Of a DNA stretch of 26,975 nt, positions 15,350 through 22,896 are shown in pieces (position 1 is the stretch's first letter; each line of letters opens with the position of its first letter). Source of the DNA: DASYRM01 sp036004405 (GTDB lineage Bacteria > Acidobacteriota > Vicinamibacteria > Vicinamibacterales > UBA2999). The DNA is taken from contig DASYRM010000201.1 of the NCBI GenBank assembly GCA_036004405.1, positions 1-26,975 on the forward strand, read 5' to 3'. Below the pieces are notes generated by a model. The model was not told the origin of the DNA, searched no databases, and worked only from the letters and a program-made list of their open reading frames with translations. The translations under genes and the position numbers were made by a program.

Positions 15350-15355
15350 ATTGTA
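15350..15355 (-). promoter_or_regulatory. possible -10 box for a leaderless transcript
   Basis: TACAAT on the minus strand ends 6 bases before ATG 15343, and no Shine-Dalgarno is present. If used as a -10 element, transcription would begin at or next to the start codon. No good -35 is seen at the usual distance, so this is tentative. Confidence 0.3.
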
Positions 15356-15369
15356 CGCCCTACCCGTCG

Positions 15370-16119
15370 TTAGTCCGGAGTGGCCCGTTCCAGGCGATCG
15401 ACGACCACAACTTCGGTCATCACACGCCGCCGCTCGAGCTTCAACCCGAGTTGTTCCTGAAGCGCCGTCAAGATCGAAGGCCTGTCGTCACCGGGCGCCA
15501 CGTCGTTCGACCACCGCAGCTGGATGTCATAGGTGCCGGTCAGCCCGGTCTCGTCGCTCACGGGCGCGCCCACCTGGTTGGTCACCAGCTGCAAGAGGCT
15601 CCAGAGCGGCGCACCGAACGCGGTCATCGTATCCACCGTGATCCCGCCCTGCCGGCACTTCGGCGTCGTGCCCATGTCCTTCTCGCAGTTCAGCGCCGAG
15701 AGCTTCAGATCCGGACCGAGGCGATCGGTGCGCACGCGCTGCAGCGCGAAGCCGTCGACGTCACGGCGTTCGCGATGAAAAGCCAAGCGGAAACGCTCGA
15801 CCAGCAGCGCCTGCAGCATCGCATAGGTCTGCTCACGCGGGACGGCCGCGACAGGTTTGGCCTCGATGTTGTATCGCGCCTCGCGCGCCCAGCCCGGTGC
15901 GTTCACGAGCTGGTACGTCTGCAGCTGGTACGCGATGGTGATCAGCGCGCGCACGGCCATGTTCCGCGCCCGGACACCGCCGTCCGGCATCAAGCGCATC
16001 GATCCGCCGGTTTCGAGCGACGTGCTCTCCTGAATCGACGCGACATCGAACGCGACTTGACCGACCAACGCGATCGGCGCCAAGACAAGAAGCACGACCT
16101 GAAGCCTGAAGCCCGCCAT
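15370..16119 (-). CDS. TIGR03435 family protein
   Basis: 249 residues from ATG 16119. The N-terminus MAGFRLQVVLLVLAPIALVGQ is a signal peptide. Family blocks follow: FDVASIQES, GGVRARNMAVRALITIAYQL, NAPGWAREARYNIEAK, EQTYAMLQALLVERFRLAFHRERRDVDGFAL, and the C-terminal DETGLTGTYDIQLRW and SILTALQEQLGLKLERRRV. This matches the soil-associated TIGR03435 family, which forms many paralogues in Acidobacteriota and has no known function; the C-terminal part recalls secretin-associated small domains. The start lies inside a heptamer repeat array, so the N-terminal boundary is less secure than the rest. Confidence 0.92.
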   Translation of the reverse strand: MAGFRLQVVLLVLAPIALVGQVAFDVASIQESTSLETGGSMRLMPDGGVRARNMAVRALITIAYQLQTYQLVNAPGWAREARYNIEAKPVAAVPREQTYAMLQALLVERFRLAFHRERRDVDGFALQRVRTDRLGPDLKLSALNCEKDMGTTPKCRQGGITVDTMTAFGAPLWSLLQLVTNQVGAPVSDETGLTGTYDIQLRWSNDVAPGDDRPSILTALQEQLGLKLERRRVMTEVVVVDRLERATPD

Positions 16120-16148
16120 GCCTGAAGCCCGAAGCCTGAAGCCCGAGG
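16098..16148. repeat. heptamer tandem array spanning the TIGR03435 gene start
   Basis: Units CCTGAAG at 16098, 16105, 16121 and 16135 alternate with variants CCCGAAG (16128) and CCCGAGG (16142); a 9-base unit at 16112-16120 contains the start codon complement. The array covers the ribosome-site region and first codons of the TIGR03435 gene and ends 6 bases from the serine-hydrolase stop. No typical Shine-Dalgarno is visible there. Confidence 0.75.
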
Positions 16149-16153
16149 CCTTC

Positions 16154-17392
16154 CTACTTCAGGTTCGAATACACCCGGCGTTCGACGCCCTGCAGCGTGG
16201 CGATGGCATCGGCGTCGTAGAAGGGCAGCATCTGCATCATCACGACCACGCCCAGTTCTTCCTTCGGATCGACCCAGAAGAACGTGTTGAAGATGCCGGC
16301 CCAATTGCCGCTGCCGGGACGCCGCATGGCCGGATCGGCCTTCTTCGGGTCAGCCAGCTGGAACCCGAGACCCCAGATGTCCTCGCCAGCCCCGATCGGA
16401 TACGGCTTCGACAGCGTGGGAATCGCGCTCGGCTGCGGCCGGACGCGCACGCCGTTGGTCTGCGGCTTCAGCATCTCGGCCACGGTGGACGCCGTGAGGA
16501 GGCGCGCGCTCCCCAGCTGCCCGCCGTTGAGCAGCATCTGGAGGAACTTGCCGTAGTCGGGTGCCGTGGAGAACAGCCCGCCGTCGCCGCGCAGCGACAC
16601 CGGAATCGTGTCGGGGTTCTGCGTCTCGGTGATCTTGCCGGCCGCGTCCTTCTGATGGGTGGTGACGACGCGGGCGTAGTGCGCCTTCGGCACCTCGTAG
16701 TACGTATCGTTCATGCCGAGCGGCTTGGCGATGTGGCGGTCGGTGAACACGTCGATGCGCTCGCCCGACAACTTCTCCACCACGTCGCCGAGCACCTTCG
16801 TGCTCGCCCCGTAGGTCCACTTCTCGCCGGGGGCGTGCACGAGCGGCAGCTCCGTCTCGCCGCCCTTGTTGGTCTTCCGCTGCACGAGCGCCAGGCCCGG
16901 GTCCGACCAGCTGTAGCCGATGCCGGAGGTGTGCGTCAGGAGCTGCCGGATGGTGATCGGCTTCGTGTTCAGCTTCGTCTCGTAGGTGCCCGCCTTCTCG
17001 TCGTAGGCGGTGAGCACCTGCATCGTCTTGAACGCCGGTAAGTATGTGGAGACGTCGTCGTCGAGCTTCAGCTTGCCCTGCTCGACCATCATCATCGCCG
17101 CCACCGAAGTGACCGCCTTGGTCATCGACGCGATGCGGAAGACGGAGCCGGGCGTGAGCGCCACGTTCTTCGTCGTGTTCTGTTGGCCGAAGGCCCCCGA
17201 ATAGAGCACGCCAGTCCGATTGACCACCACCGCCACCACGCCTGGGATGACGCCCTTGTCCACCTGTCCCTTCAAGAACGTGTCGAGGGCGGCCGTGCCC
17301 GCGGAGGGCAGCGTGCGCGAGGCGGCACGGGGGAAGGCAGGGGCGAGCAGCAGGGCGGCGACGGCGAGCGACGCAGCGAGCAGGCGTTTCAT
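16154..17392 (-). CDS. exported class C beta-lactamase-like serine hydrolase
   Basis: 412 residues from ATG 17392, with GAGGGG about 8 bases upstream; ATG 17407 has no ribosome site. Residues 1-25 are a signal peptide. The nucleophile motif is SMTK (Ser89, Lys92) and the tyrosine motif is YGA (Tyr194 in KWTYGASTKVLG), where beta-lactamases have YxN. The late KTG-equivalent is replaced by GSGNWAGIFNTFFWVDP. Conserved LLTHTSGI (151-158) and GGLFSTAPDYGKFLQMLL identify the esterase/DD-peptidase-like branch rather than true AmpC. Likely substrates are esters or peptidoglycan-type peptides. The stop is within a GTAG but no hairpin follows. Confidence 0.92.
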   Translation of the reverse strand: MKRLLAASLAVAALLLAPAFPRAASRTLPSAGTAALDTFLKGQVDKGVIPGVVAVVVNRTGVLYSGAFGQQNTTKNVALTPGSVFRIASMTKAVTSVAAMMMVEQGKLKLDDDVSTYLPAFKTMQVLTAYDEKAGTYETKLNTKPITIRQLLTHTSGIGYSWSDPGLALVQRKTNKGGETELPLVHAPGEKWTYGASTKVLGDVVEKLSGERIDVFTDRHIAKPLGMNDTYYEVPKAHYARVVTTHQKDAAGKITETQNPDTIPVSLRGDGGLFSTAPDYGKFLQMLLNGGQLGSARLLTASTVAEMLKPQTNGVRVRPQPSAIPTLSKPYPIGAGEDIWGLGFQLADPKKADPAMRRPGSGNWAGIFNTFFWVDPKEELGVVVMMQMLPFYDADAIATLQGVERRVYSNLK

Positions 17393-17454
17393 CAAGGCAC
17401 CCCTCATGCCAACACGGACGGCAGCGGCCCGATTCTATCGCCCGTTTGGGTATC

Positions 17455-17482
17455 TTGACGGGAATTTGATCGAGGATAAAGA
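17455..17482 (+). promoter_or_regulatory. possible sigma-70 type promoter of the TonB receptor gene
   Basis: TTGACG at 17455-17460 matches a -35 at five of six bases. Possible -10 boxes are GATAAA (17475-17480, spacing 14) or TAAAGA (17477-17482, spacing 16); neither is ideal. The stretch is A/T-richer than its surroundings and lies 34-40 bases before the ATG, between two divergent genes. Confidence 0.4.
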
Positions 17483-17515
17483 TCGCCGCGCGACGAAATG
17501 AACCCAGGAGGTCTC

Positions 17516-20500
17516 ATGAGCATCGGGCGTACGTCCCGCGTCGGACGTTGGCGCACTGCAAGCATCGTCCTCGCGGCCGTCATGGCAGCCACGGTCTGGA
17601 TCGATATCTCCCCTGCCCTGGCGCAGGGGCAAACAGGCACCATCGCCGGAGTCGTCCGCGACTCATCGGGCGCGGTGCTGCCGGGCGTCACGGTCGAAGC
17701 CTCGAGCCCGGCGCTCATCGAAAAGACACGCAGTGCCGTCACCGACGGACAGGGGCAATACAAGATCATCGACCTCCGCCCGGGCACCTACTCGGTGAGC
17801 TTCTCGCTGACCGGCTTCTCCACCGTCCGGCGGGAGGACATCAACCTCACCGCGTCGTTCACCGCCAACGTCAATGCCGACATGAAAGTGGGCGCGCTCG
17901 AAGAGACGGTCACCGTCACGGGCGCCTCGCCGATCGTCGACGTGCAGAACGTGGCGAAGATTTCGACGACATCGCGCGAGGTGATGGACGTGCTGCCCAC
18001 CGACCGCAACTTCGTGAGCTTCGCGGCGCTCACGCCGTCGGTGCTGGTCACCGGCGTCCGCCAGAACGTCGGCGGCTCGATTCCCGAGACCGGCATGAAC
18101 CTGGTGGTGCACGGCAGCCGTGCCAGCGACAGCCTGATCATGGTGGACGGCATGCCGATCATCAACGGCAGCGGATCGGGCGGCCTGCAGTACGGCAACT
18201 ACTTGAACAACGCGCTGGCCCAGGAAATCACCTTCCAGACCGACTCGCACAACGCCGAGTTCGAGCGCGCCAGCGTCTATTCCAACTTCATCCCCAAGGA
18301 AGGCTCGAACAGCTATCGCGGCTCGTTCAGCGCGCGCTACGCGGGCGAAGGCTGGCAGTCGGCGAATCTCGACGACGAGCAGAAATCAAAGGGACTCTTG
18401 AGCGGCAGCCGTATCAACCGCATCTGGGACATCAACCCGGCGCTCGGCGGACCGATCCTCAAGGATCGCGTGTGGATTTACGGATCGTACCGGCACTGGG
18501 GCACCTACAACTCGGTGGCCGGCTCGTTCCGCGACCAGGACTTCAGCGAGTTCTTCTACCAGCCGTCCACCGAGCAGAACCTGTTCCCGGTGTGGCACCA
18601 GAGCGGTGCGGCGCGACTCACCACGCAGGTGACACAGAGGAACAAGGTAAACGTGTACTACGACTGGCAGTACACCTTCTTCGGCAACTGCTTCGTGCCG
18701 ACGTATCTCACCGCCATCAGCGCCTGCCCCGAGTACAAGAACATCCCGCAGTACATCGTGCAGGCGAGCTGGAGCTCACCGGTCACCAACAAACTGCTGC
18801 TTGAAGCCGGTGCTACGGTGACGCCGCAGGACTTCCACGGCTATCGCCGTGCCGGCGTCTCGCTAACGCAATTCGCGGTGAGCGACGCGCTGGCGCCGGC
18901 CGGATTCCCGACGACCTGGGGGTCGTCCACCACCTACGGCGCCAATCGCAGCACCCAGTCCAACTACCGTGCCGGCGTGTCGTACGTCACCGGCAGCCAC
19001 AACATGAAGGCCGGGCTCACCTTGATGCACGCCTGGCGCTACACGACGCAGGAGCCGAACAACTCGGTGTCGCTCACGCTGCGCGCCGGCGTGCCGTTCT
19101 CGCTGACGGAATACGCGACGCCGATTCGGTTCCACGAAACGATGAACTACAACGCCGGCATCTACGCGCAGGATCAGTGGCGGCTGAACCGGCTGACCAT
19201 GAACTACGGCATCCGGCTCGACATGCTCAAGGCGACGGTGGACGCGCAGAGCATCGGCGCCGGCCCCTTCACCCCGGCGCGCAACTTCGGGGTCAGCGAG
19301 AACGTGCCGAACTGGAAGGACATCGATCCGCGCTTCGGCGCGTCGTACGACCTGTTCGGCGACGGCAAGACGGCGATCAAGGGCAGCATCGGCCGCTATG
19401 TGGTGGCCGATTCCTACACCATCGCGCGGGCCGTGAACCCGGTGCAGTCCACGGTCAACACCGTGACGCGCACCTGGGCGCCGCCGGTCGGCGTCGCCTA
19501 CGTCGGCACCTACAACCCATTCGACGACTGCGATCTCACCAACCCGGCGGCCAACTCCAAGCGGCCGGGCGCGGTGTCGTGTGGGGCCATCAGCAATCCG
19601 CTGTTCGGCCAGGTGGCCACCCGCACCACCAACTACGACCCCGACATCGTGGAAGGGTGGCACAAGCGGCCGAACAACTGGGAGATGCAGTTCAGTATCC
19701 AGCGCGAGCTGGTGCCGCGCGTGTCGGTCTATGCCGGCTACAGCCGGCGCTGGTACGGCAACCTCTTCGCGACCCGCAACCTCAACGTCACCAACGCCGA
19801 CTACACGCAGTACTGCATTCCGGTGCCGGCCGACAGCCGCCTGGAGACCGGCGGCACGCAGCAGTGCGGCTACTACGACATCAACCGCGTGATCGCGCCG
19901 AACAACCTGATCTTCAGCTCGAGCAAGGTGGGCGGGATCAAAGACGTCTACGACGGCTTCGACTTCGACGCGAGCGCACGTCTCGGGCGGCGCATGCTCC
20001 TGTCGGGCGGCCTCAGCATCGGGCGCGAACGGGTGAACACCTGCAACCTCGTAAACGATCTCAGCCTGACGCAGACGGGGAACTTGCGCACGCAAGACCC
20101 GCGCACCGAGGATTTCTGCAAGGTGACGCCGCCGTGGGCGCCGCTGGTCAAGGGACAGGCCTCGTACCCCCTGCCCTGGGACGTCAGTGTGTCGGCAACG
20201 TTTCAGAGCCTGCTGGGACCCGAGCTGCGGGCGCAATATCCGCTGACGAACGCGATCGCGCTGCCGTCGCTGGGGCGCAACTTCACCAACGTGGCTCCCA
20301 CCGTCGACGTGCTGCCAGCGGGCAGCCTCTACGGCGACCGCGTGTACCAGACCGATCTGCGGTTCAGCAAGACGATCCGCTACGGCCAGACGTCGATCCG
20401 GCCGACCGTGTCGATCTACAACCTGTTCAACTCGAACGCGGTGCAGACGTACGTCAACACCTACGGCGGCACCTGGTTGAATCCCACCGTGATCATGCAG

Positions 20501-20539
20501 GCCCGCTTCGTCGATATTGGAGTTCAGGTAGATTTCTAG
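17516..20539 (+). CDS. Oar-like TonB-dependent outer-membrane receptor with carboxypeptidase-regulatory domain
   Basis: 1007 residues from ATG 17516, which follows AGGAGG by 5 bases; ATG 17498 is in frame but lies before that site. Signal peptide to about residue 37 (ALAQ). Residues about 40-120 are a carboxypeptidase-regulatory-like beta-sandwich (GTIAGVVRDSSGAVLPGVTV ... YKIIDLRPGTYSVSFSLTGF), then EETVTVTGASPIVDV, resembling a TonB-box/plug start, and plug sequence with VHGSRASDSLIMVDGMPI. The rest is barrel strands, ending in aromatic VQVDF as expected for outer-membrane insertion. Such receptors take up oligosaccharides, peptides or siderophores; the ligand is unknown. It lies 9 bases before the copper-monooxygenase-like gene. 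Confidence 0.93.
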   Translation: MSIGRTSRVGRWRTASIVLAAVMAATVWIDISPALAQGQTGTIAGVVRDSSGAVLPGVTVEASSPALIEKTRSAVTDGQGQYKIIDLRPGTYSVSFSLTGFSTVRREDINLTASFTANVNADMKVGALEETVTVTGASPIVDVQNVAKISTTSREVMDVLPTDRNFVSFAALTPSVLVTGVRQNVGGSIPETGMNLVVHGSRASDSLIMVDGMPIINGSGSGGLQYGNYLNNALAQEITFQTDSHNAEFERASVYSNFIPKEGSNSYRGSFSARYAGEGWQSANLDDEQKSKGLLSGSRINRIWDINPALGGPILKDRVWIYGSYRHWGTYNSVAGSFRDQDFSEFFYQPSTEQNLFPVWHQSGAARLTTQVTQRNKVNVYYDWQYTFFGNCFVPTYLTAISACPEYKNIPQYIVQASWSSPVTNKLLLEAGATVTPQDFHGYRRAGVSLTQFAVSDALAPAGFPTTWGSSTTYGANRSTQSNYRAGVSYVTGSHNMKAGLTLMHAWRYTTQEPNNSVSLTLRAGVPFSLTEYATPIRFHETMNYNAGIYAQDQWRLNRLTMNYGIRLDMLKATVDAQSIGAGPFTPARNFGVSENVPNWKDIDPRFGASYDLFGDGKTAIKGSIGRYVVADSYTIARAVNPVQSTVNTVTRTWAPPVGVAYVGTYNPFDDCDLTNPAANSKRPGAVSCGAISNPLFGQVATRTTNYDPDIVEGWHKRPNNWEMQFSIQRELVPRVSVYAGYSRRWYGNLFATRNLNVTNADYTQYCIPVPADSRLETGGTQQCGYYDINRVIAPNNLIFSSSKVGGIKDVYDGFDFDASARLGRRMLLSGGLSIGRERVNTCNLVNDLSLTQTGNLRTQDPRTEDFCKVTPPWAPLVKGQASYPLPWDVSVSATFQSLLGPELRAQYPLTNAIALPSLGRNFTNVAPTVDVLPAGSLYGDRVYQTDLRFSKTIRYGQTSIRPTVSIYNLFNSNAVQTYVNTYGGTWLNPTVIMQARFVDIGVQVDF

Positions 20540-20548
20540 AGCTAGAGA

Positions 20549-22453
20549 ATGAAGATCGCGCGCGCCGCCAGCTCGCTCCTCGCCCTGAGCCTGCTGGCGG
20601 CGTGCCGCGATGCCCCCGCAGGCGGACCTGAAGGTCCGCCTCTCCGAGTCGACAACCCCACGTACAACGAGCAGGTGGCGCCGATCCTGTTCGCCCGCTG
20701 CGGCACCTGCCATCGCCCGATCGATTCCGCCTGGGTACGTAGAGGCGGACCTTCAGGTCCGCCTGGGGCCTCGGGTCCGGGCGACCCGGACGATCCGCTC
20801 TGTATCGCGGGCGCGCCCTTCAGCGTGCTCGACTACCCCGCCGTCGCGCGCCGCGCCAAGGCGATCGCCAGCGCCGTGCAGCAGCGGCGCATGCCACCGT
20901 GGCTCCCTCAACCCGGGCACGGCGACTTCATGAACGAACGCCGGCTGCGCGACGACGAGATCGCCACCATCACGGCCTGGGCGTCGCACGGCGCCCCCGA
21001 AGGCGACGCGAGCAAGCGGCCCGCGATCCCAAGCTTCCCCGGCGGCTGGCAGCTCGGCACCCCGGATCTGGTGCTGACCAGCGCCGAGACCTACACGCTG
21101 CGACCGGGGCGTGAGGACAGCTTCCGCACCTTCGTTCTGCCCGTGCCGTCGGGGCCGGCGCGCTACGTGCGCGGCATCGAGTTCCGCGCCGACAACCCGC
21201 AGGTGCTGCACCACGCCAACGTGGGCCTCGACCCGCGACGCATCGGCCGCCGGCTCGATCGGGCCGACGCCGAGCCCGGCTTCGCTGCGATGCCCGAAGG
21301 CGAAGTGCAGGACGTCTTCGGCTGGTCGCCCGGCAAAGTGCCGGTGATGGAACCAGCCGACACCGCCTGGGTGCTCGACGAAGGCAGCGACCTCGTAGCG
21401 CAGCTCCACATGGTGCCCGGCGCCACAGCGCAGACTGTGCGGCCGCAGGTCGGGCTCTTCTTCTCGACGACGCCGCCGACGCGCGTGCCGATGGTGGTGA
21501 AGCTCGAGTCGAAGTCGATCGACATCCCGGCCGGCAAGGCCGACTACGTCGTCGAGGACAGCTACACGCTGCCGGTGGACGTCGAGGCCGTCAGCGTCTA
21601 CCCCCACGCTCACTACCTGGCCACCCGAATGGAGGGATCGGCCACCATGCCGGATGGGCGGGTGACGCCACTGCTATCAATCCCCCGCTGGAACATCCGC
21701 TGGCAGGACCAATACCGCTACCGCACGCCGCAGCGGCTGCCCCGCGGCACCACGCTTCGCATGCGCTTCGAGTACGACAACTCGGCCGCGAACCCCGCCA
21801 ACCGCTCCAAGCCGCCGCAACGCGTCCAGTGGGGACCGCTCTCAACCGATGAGATGGGCGCACTCTGGCTCGAAGTGGTGCCGGCGCGACCCGAAGATGC
21901 CGCGATGCTCGAACGCGACTATCAGGCGCGCGCGCTCAAGGCCGACCTGGCGGCGGCGGAGCTGGCGGCGCAGGCGCATCCCGGCGATGCCGCGGTCATG
22001 AATCGACTGGCCACACGCTATCTGCAGGCGGGACGGGTGGGGGACGCGGTGGCACAGCTGCGGCAGGCGGTCCGGATCGCGCCGCGCGATGCCGCAGCCC
22101 GCAGCAACCTCGGCACCGCGCTCCAGGCCCGCGGCGAAGTGCCCGCGGCGATCCGGGAGCTCGAAGCCGCGGCCGGCCTGAAGCCGAACGACGACAGCGT
22201 GCGATTCAATCTGGGCAACGGCTATTACGCCGCCGGCCGCGCTGCCGACGCCGTCCGCGAGCTCACGCGCGCCGTGGCGCTCAACGCCGAGAACGCCGAC
22301 GCGCACTTCAACCTGGCCATGATCCTCGGCCCGCGGGGGCAGCTCGATGAGGCGATCGCGCATCTCCGGCACGTGATCGAGATCGATCCGCAGCGTGCGG
22401 ACGCCCATCGCAACCTGGCGATGGCGCTCGGCCTGCAGGGTCGCCGCCCCTAG
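20549..22453 (+). CDS. exported cytochrome c-type / PHM-like copper monooxygenase / TPR fusion protein
   Basis: 634 residues from ATG 20549. Lipoprotein signal: SLLALSLLAAC, Cys19. One heme c motif, CGTCH, at 51-55. Residues about 165-445 match the two-domain fold of peptidylglycine alpha-hydroxylating and dopamine beta-monooxygenases. All six copper ligands have counterparts: His221-His222 and His287 (CuH), His353/His355 in YPHAHY and Met436 in TDEMG (CuM), with gaps of 65, 66 and 81 residues, close to the animal enzymes. Residues about 465-634 are roughly four to five TPRs. Hairpin repeats encode residues 24-31 and 64-72, the latter between CHRP and PFSVLDY. It probably forms an operon with the TonB receptor. 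Substrate unknown; ligand matching is from memory of the family. Confidence 0.87.
   Translation: MKIARAASSLLALSLLAACRDAPAGGPEGPPLRVDNPTYNEQVAPILFARCGTCHRPIDSAWVRRGGPSGPPGASGPGDPDDPLCIAGAPFSVLDYPAVARRAKAIASAVQQRRMPPWLPQPGHGDFMNERRLRDDEIATITAWASHGAPEGDASKRPAIPSFPGGWQLGTPDLVLTSAETYTLRPGREDSFRTFVLPVPSGPARYVRGIEFRADNPQVLHHANVGLDPRRIGRRLDRADAEPGFAAMPEGEVQDVFGWSPGKVPVMEPADTAWVLDEGSDLVAQLHMVPGATAQTVRPQVGLFFSTTPPTRVPMVVKLESKSIDIPAGKADYVVEDSYTLPVDVEAVSVYPHAHYLATRMEGSATMPDGRVTPLLSIPRWNIRWQDQYRYRTPQRLPRGTTLRMRFEYDNSAANPANRSKPPQRVQWGPLSTDEMGALWLEVVPARPEDAAMLERDYQARALKADLAAAELAAQAHPGDAAVMNRLATRYLQAGRVGDAVAQLRQAVRIAPRDAAARSNLGTALQARGEVPAAIRELEAAAGLKPNDDSVRFNLGNGYYAAGRAADAVRELTRAVALNAENADAHFNLAMILGPRGQLDEAIAHLRHVIEIDPQRADAHRNLAMALGLQGRRP
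20620..20645 (-). repeat. REP-like hairpin R7 inside a coding sequence
   Basis: Arms AGGCGGACC (20620-20628) and GGTCCGCCT (20633-20641) form a perfect 9-bp stem. Read on the minus strand the loop is TTCA and the head is GGAG (20645-20642). It encodes residues 24-31 (AGGPEGPP) just after the lipobox Cys of the copper-monooxygenase-like protein and keeps frame. Confidence 0.85.
20739..20764 (+). repeat. GTAG-REP-like hairpin R8 inside a coding sequence
   Basis: GTAG (20739-20742), arm AGGCGGACC, loop TTCA and a perfect complementary arm ending at 20764. The stem matches R7 in opposite orientation, 98 bases away. The 5' side is GTACGTAG, as at R4 and R5. It encodes residues 64-72 (RRGGPSGPP) directly after the heme motif, in frame. 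Confidence 0.88.
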
Positions 22454-22456
22454 CAG

Positions 22457-22792
22457 CTAGAGTTGTCGCCGCGTCCCGACGGCGATGAACAGCCACGCCG
22501 CCGTCAGACATCCAAAGGAGACGAACGGCACCACCGTGGTTTCGGCCAGCTGCGCCGCGACGTGCTGGAGCGTCGCCGGCTCCGGCCGTCTGGACCAGTA
22601 GACGAAGGTGTTGGCAAACCCCAGGCAGGTGTTCGAGATGGCGGCGAAGACCGCCGCCAGGGTCAGCGGCCGCATCAACGCCAGCAGCCTCTCGCTCGGG
22701 CGGTACGCGAACATCGCGCCGACAACCATGGGGGCGGCGCAGACGAGCGCGCCCGCAAAGGCCGCAATGCCCCAATTCAAGATGGCTCGCAC
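22457..22792 (-). CDS. small three-helix membrane protein
   Basis: 111 residues from GTG 22792, with GAGGG about 6 bases upstream; the open frame runs further up to 22867 through unlikely coding sequence. Hydrophobic segments lie at about 6-28 (LNWGIAAFAGALVCAAPMVV), 43-62 (LTLAAVFAAISNTCLGFANT) and 86-106 (VVPFVSFGCLTAAWLFIAVG). The arrangement faintly recalls MotA/TolQ/ExbB proton-channel subunits, but the evidence is weak and no ExbD partner is nearby. It is divergent from the ECF sigma gene across a 20-bp palindrome and ends 3 bases from the convergent copper-monooxygenase-like gene. Confidence 0.7.
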   Translation of the reverse strand: MRAILNWGIAAFAGALVCAAPMVVGAMFAYRPSERLLALMRPLTLAAVFAAISNTCLGFANTFVYWSRRPEPATLQHVAAQLAETTVVPFVSFGCLTAAWLFIAVGTRRQL

Positions 22793-22850
22793 GACACACC
22801 CTCTCTGCGCGCGACGGCGCGCCACAGGTAAGAACGCCCATCCGGGCTCC

Positions 22851-22870
22851 GGCGTGACAGCTGTCACGCC
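22851..22870. promoter_or_regulatory. 20-bp perfect palindrome, candidate operator
   Basis: GGCGTGACAG is followed directly by its reverse complement CTGTCACGCC, with no spacer. It lies between the divergent membrane-protein gene (GTG 22792) and the ECF sigma gene (ATG 22897), 26 bases before the latter. The inner TGACA/TGTCA half-sites are of the kind bound by dimeric repressors or activators. The regulator is not known. Confidence 0.55.
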
Positions 22871-22896
22871 CGGGGATCTGGTACGTTCTAACCCGC

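Noticed and set aside
16154..17392. True class C beta-lactamase (antibiotic resistance)
   Set aside because: SMTK is present, but the YxN Asn and the KTG motif are not, as in the esterase/peptidase-like branch.
18863..20713. Minus-strand open frame (616 codons) opposite the TonB receptor
   Set aside because: Shadow frame; the opposite strand has a full receptor with signal peptide and aromatic C-terminus.
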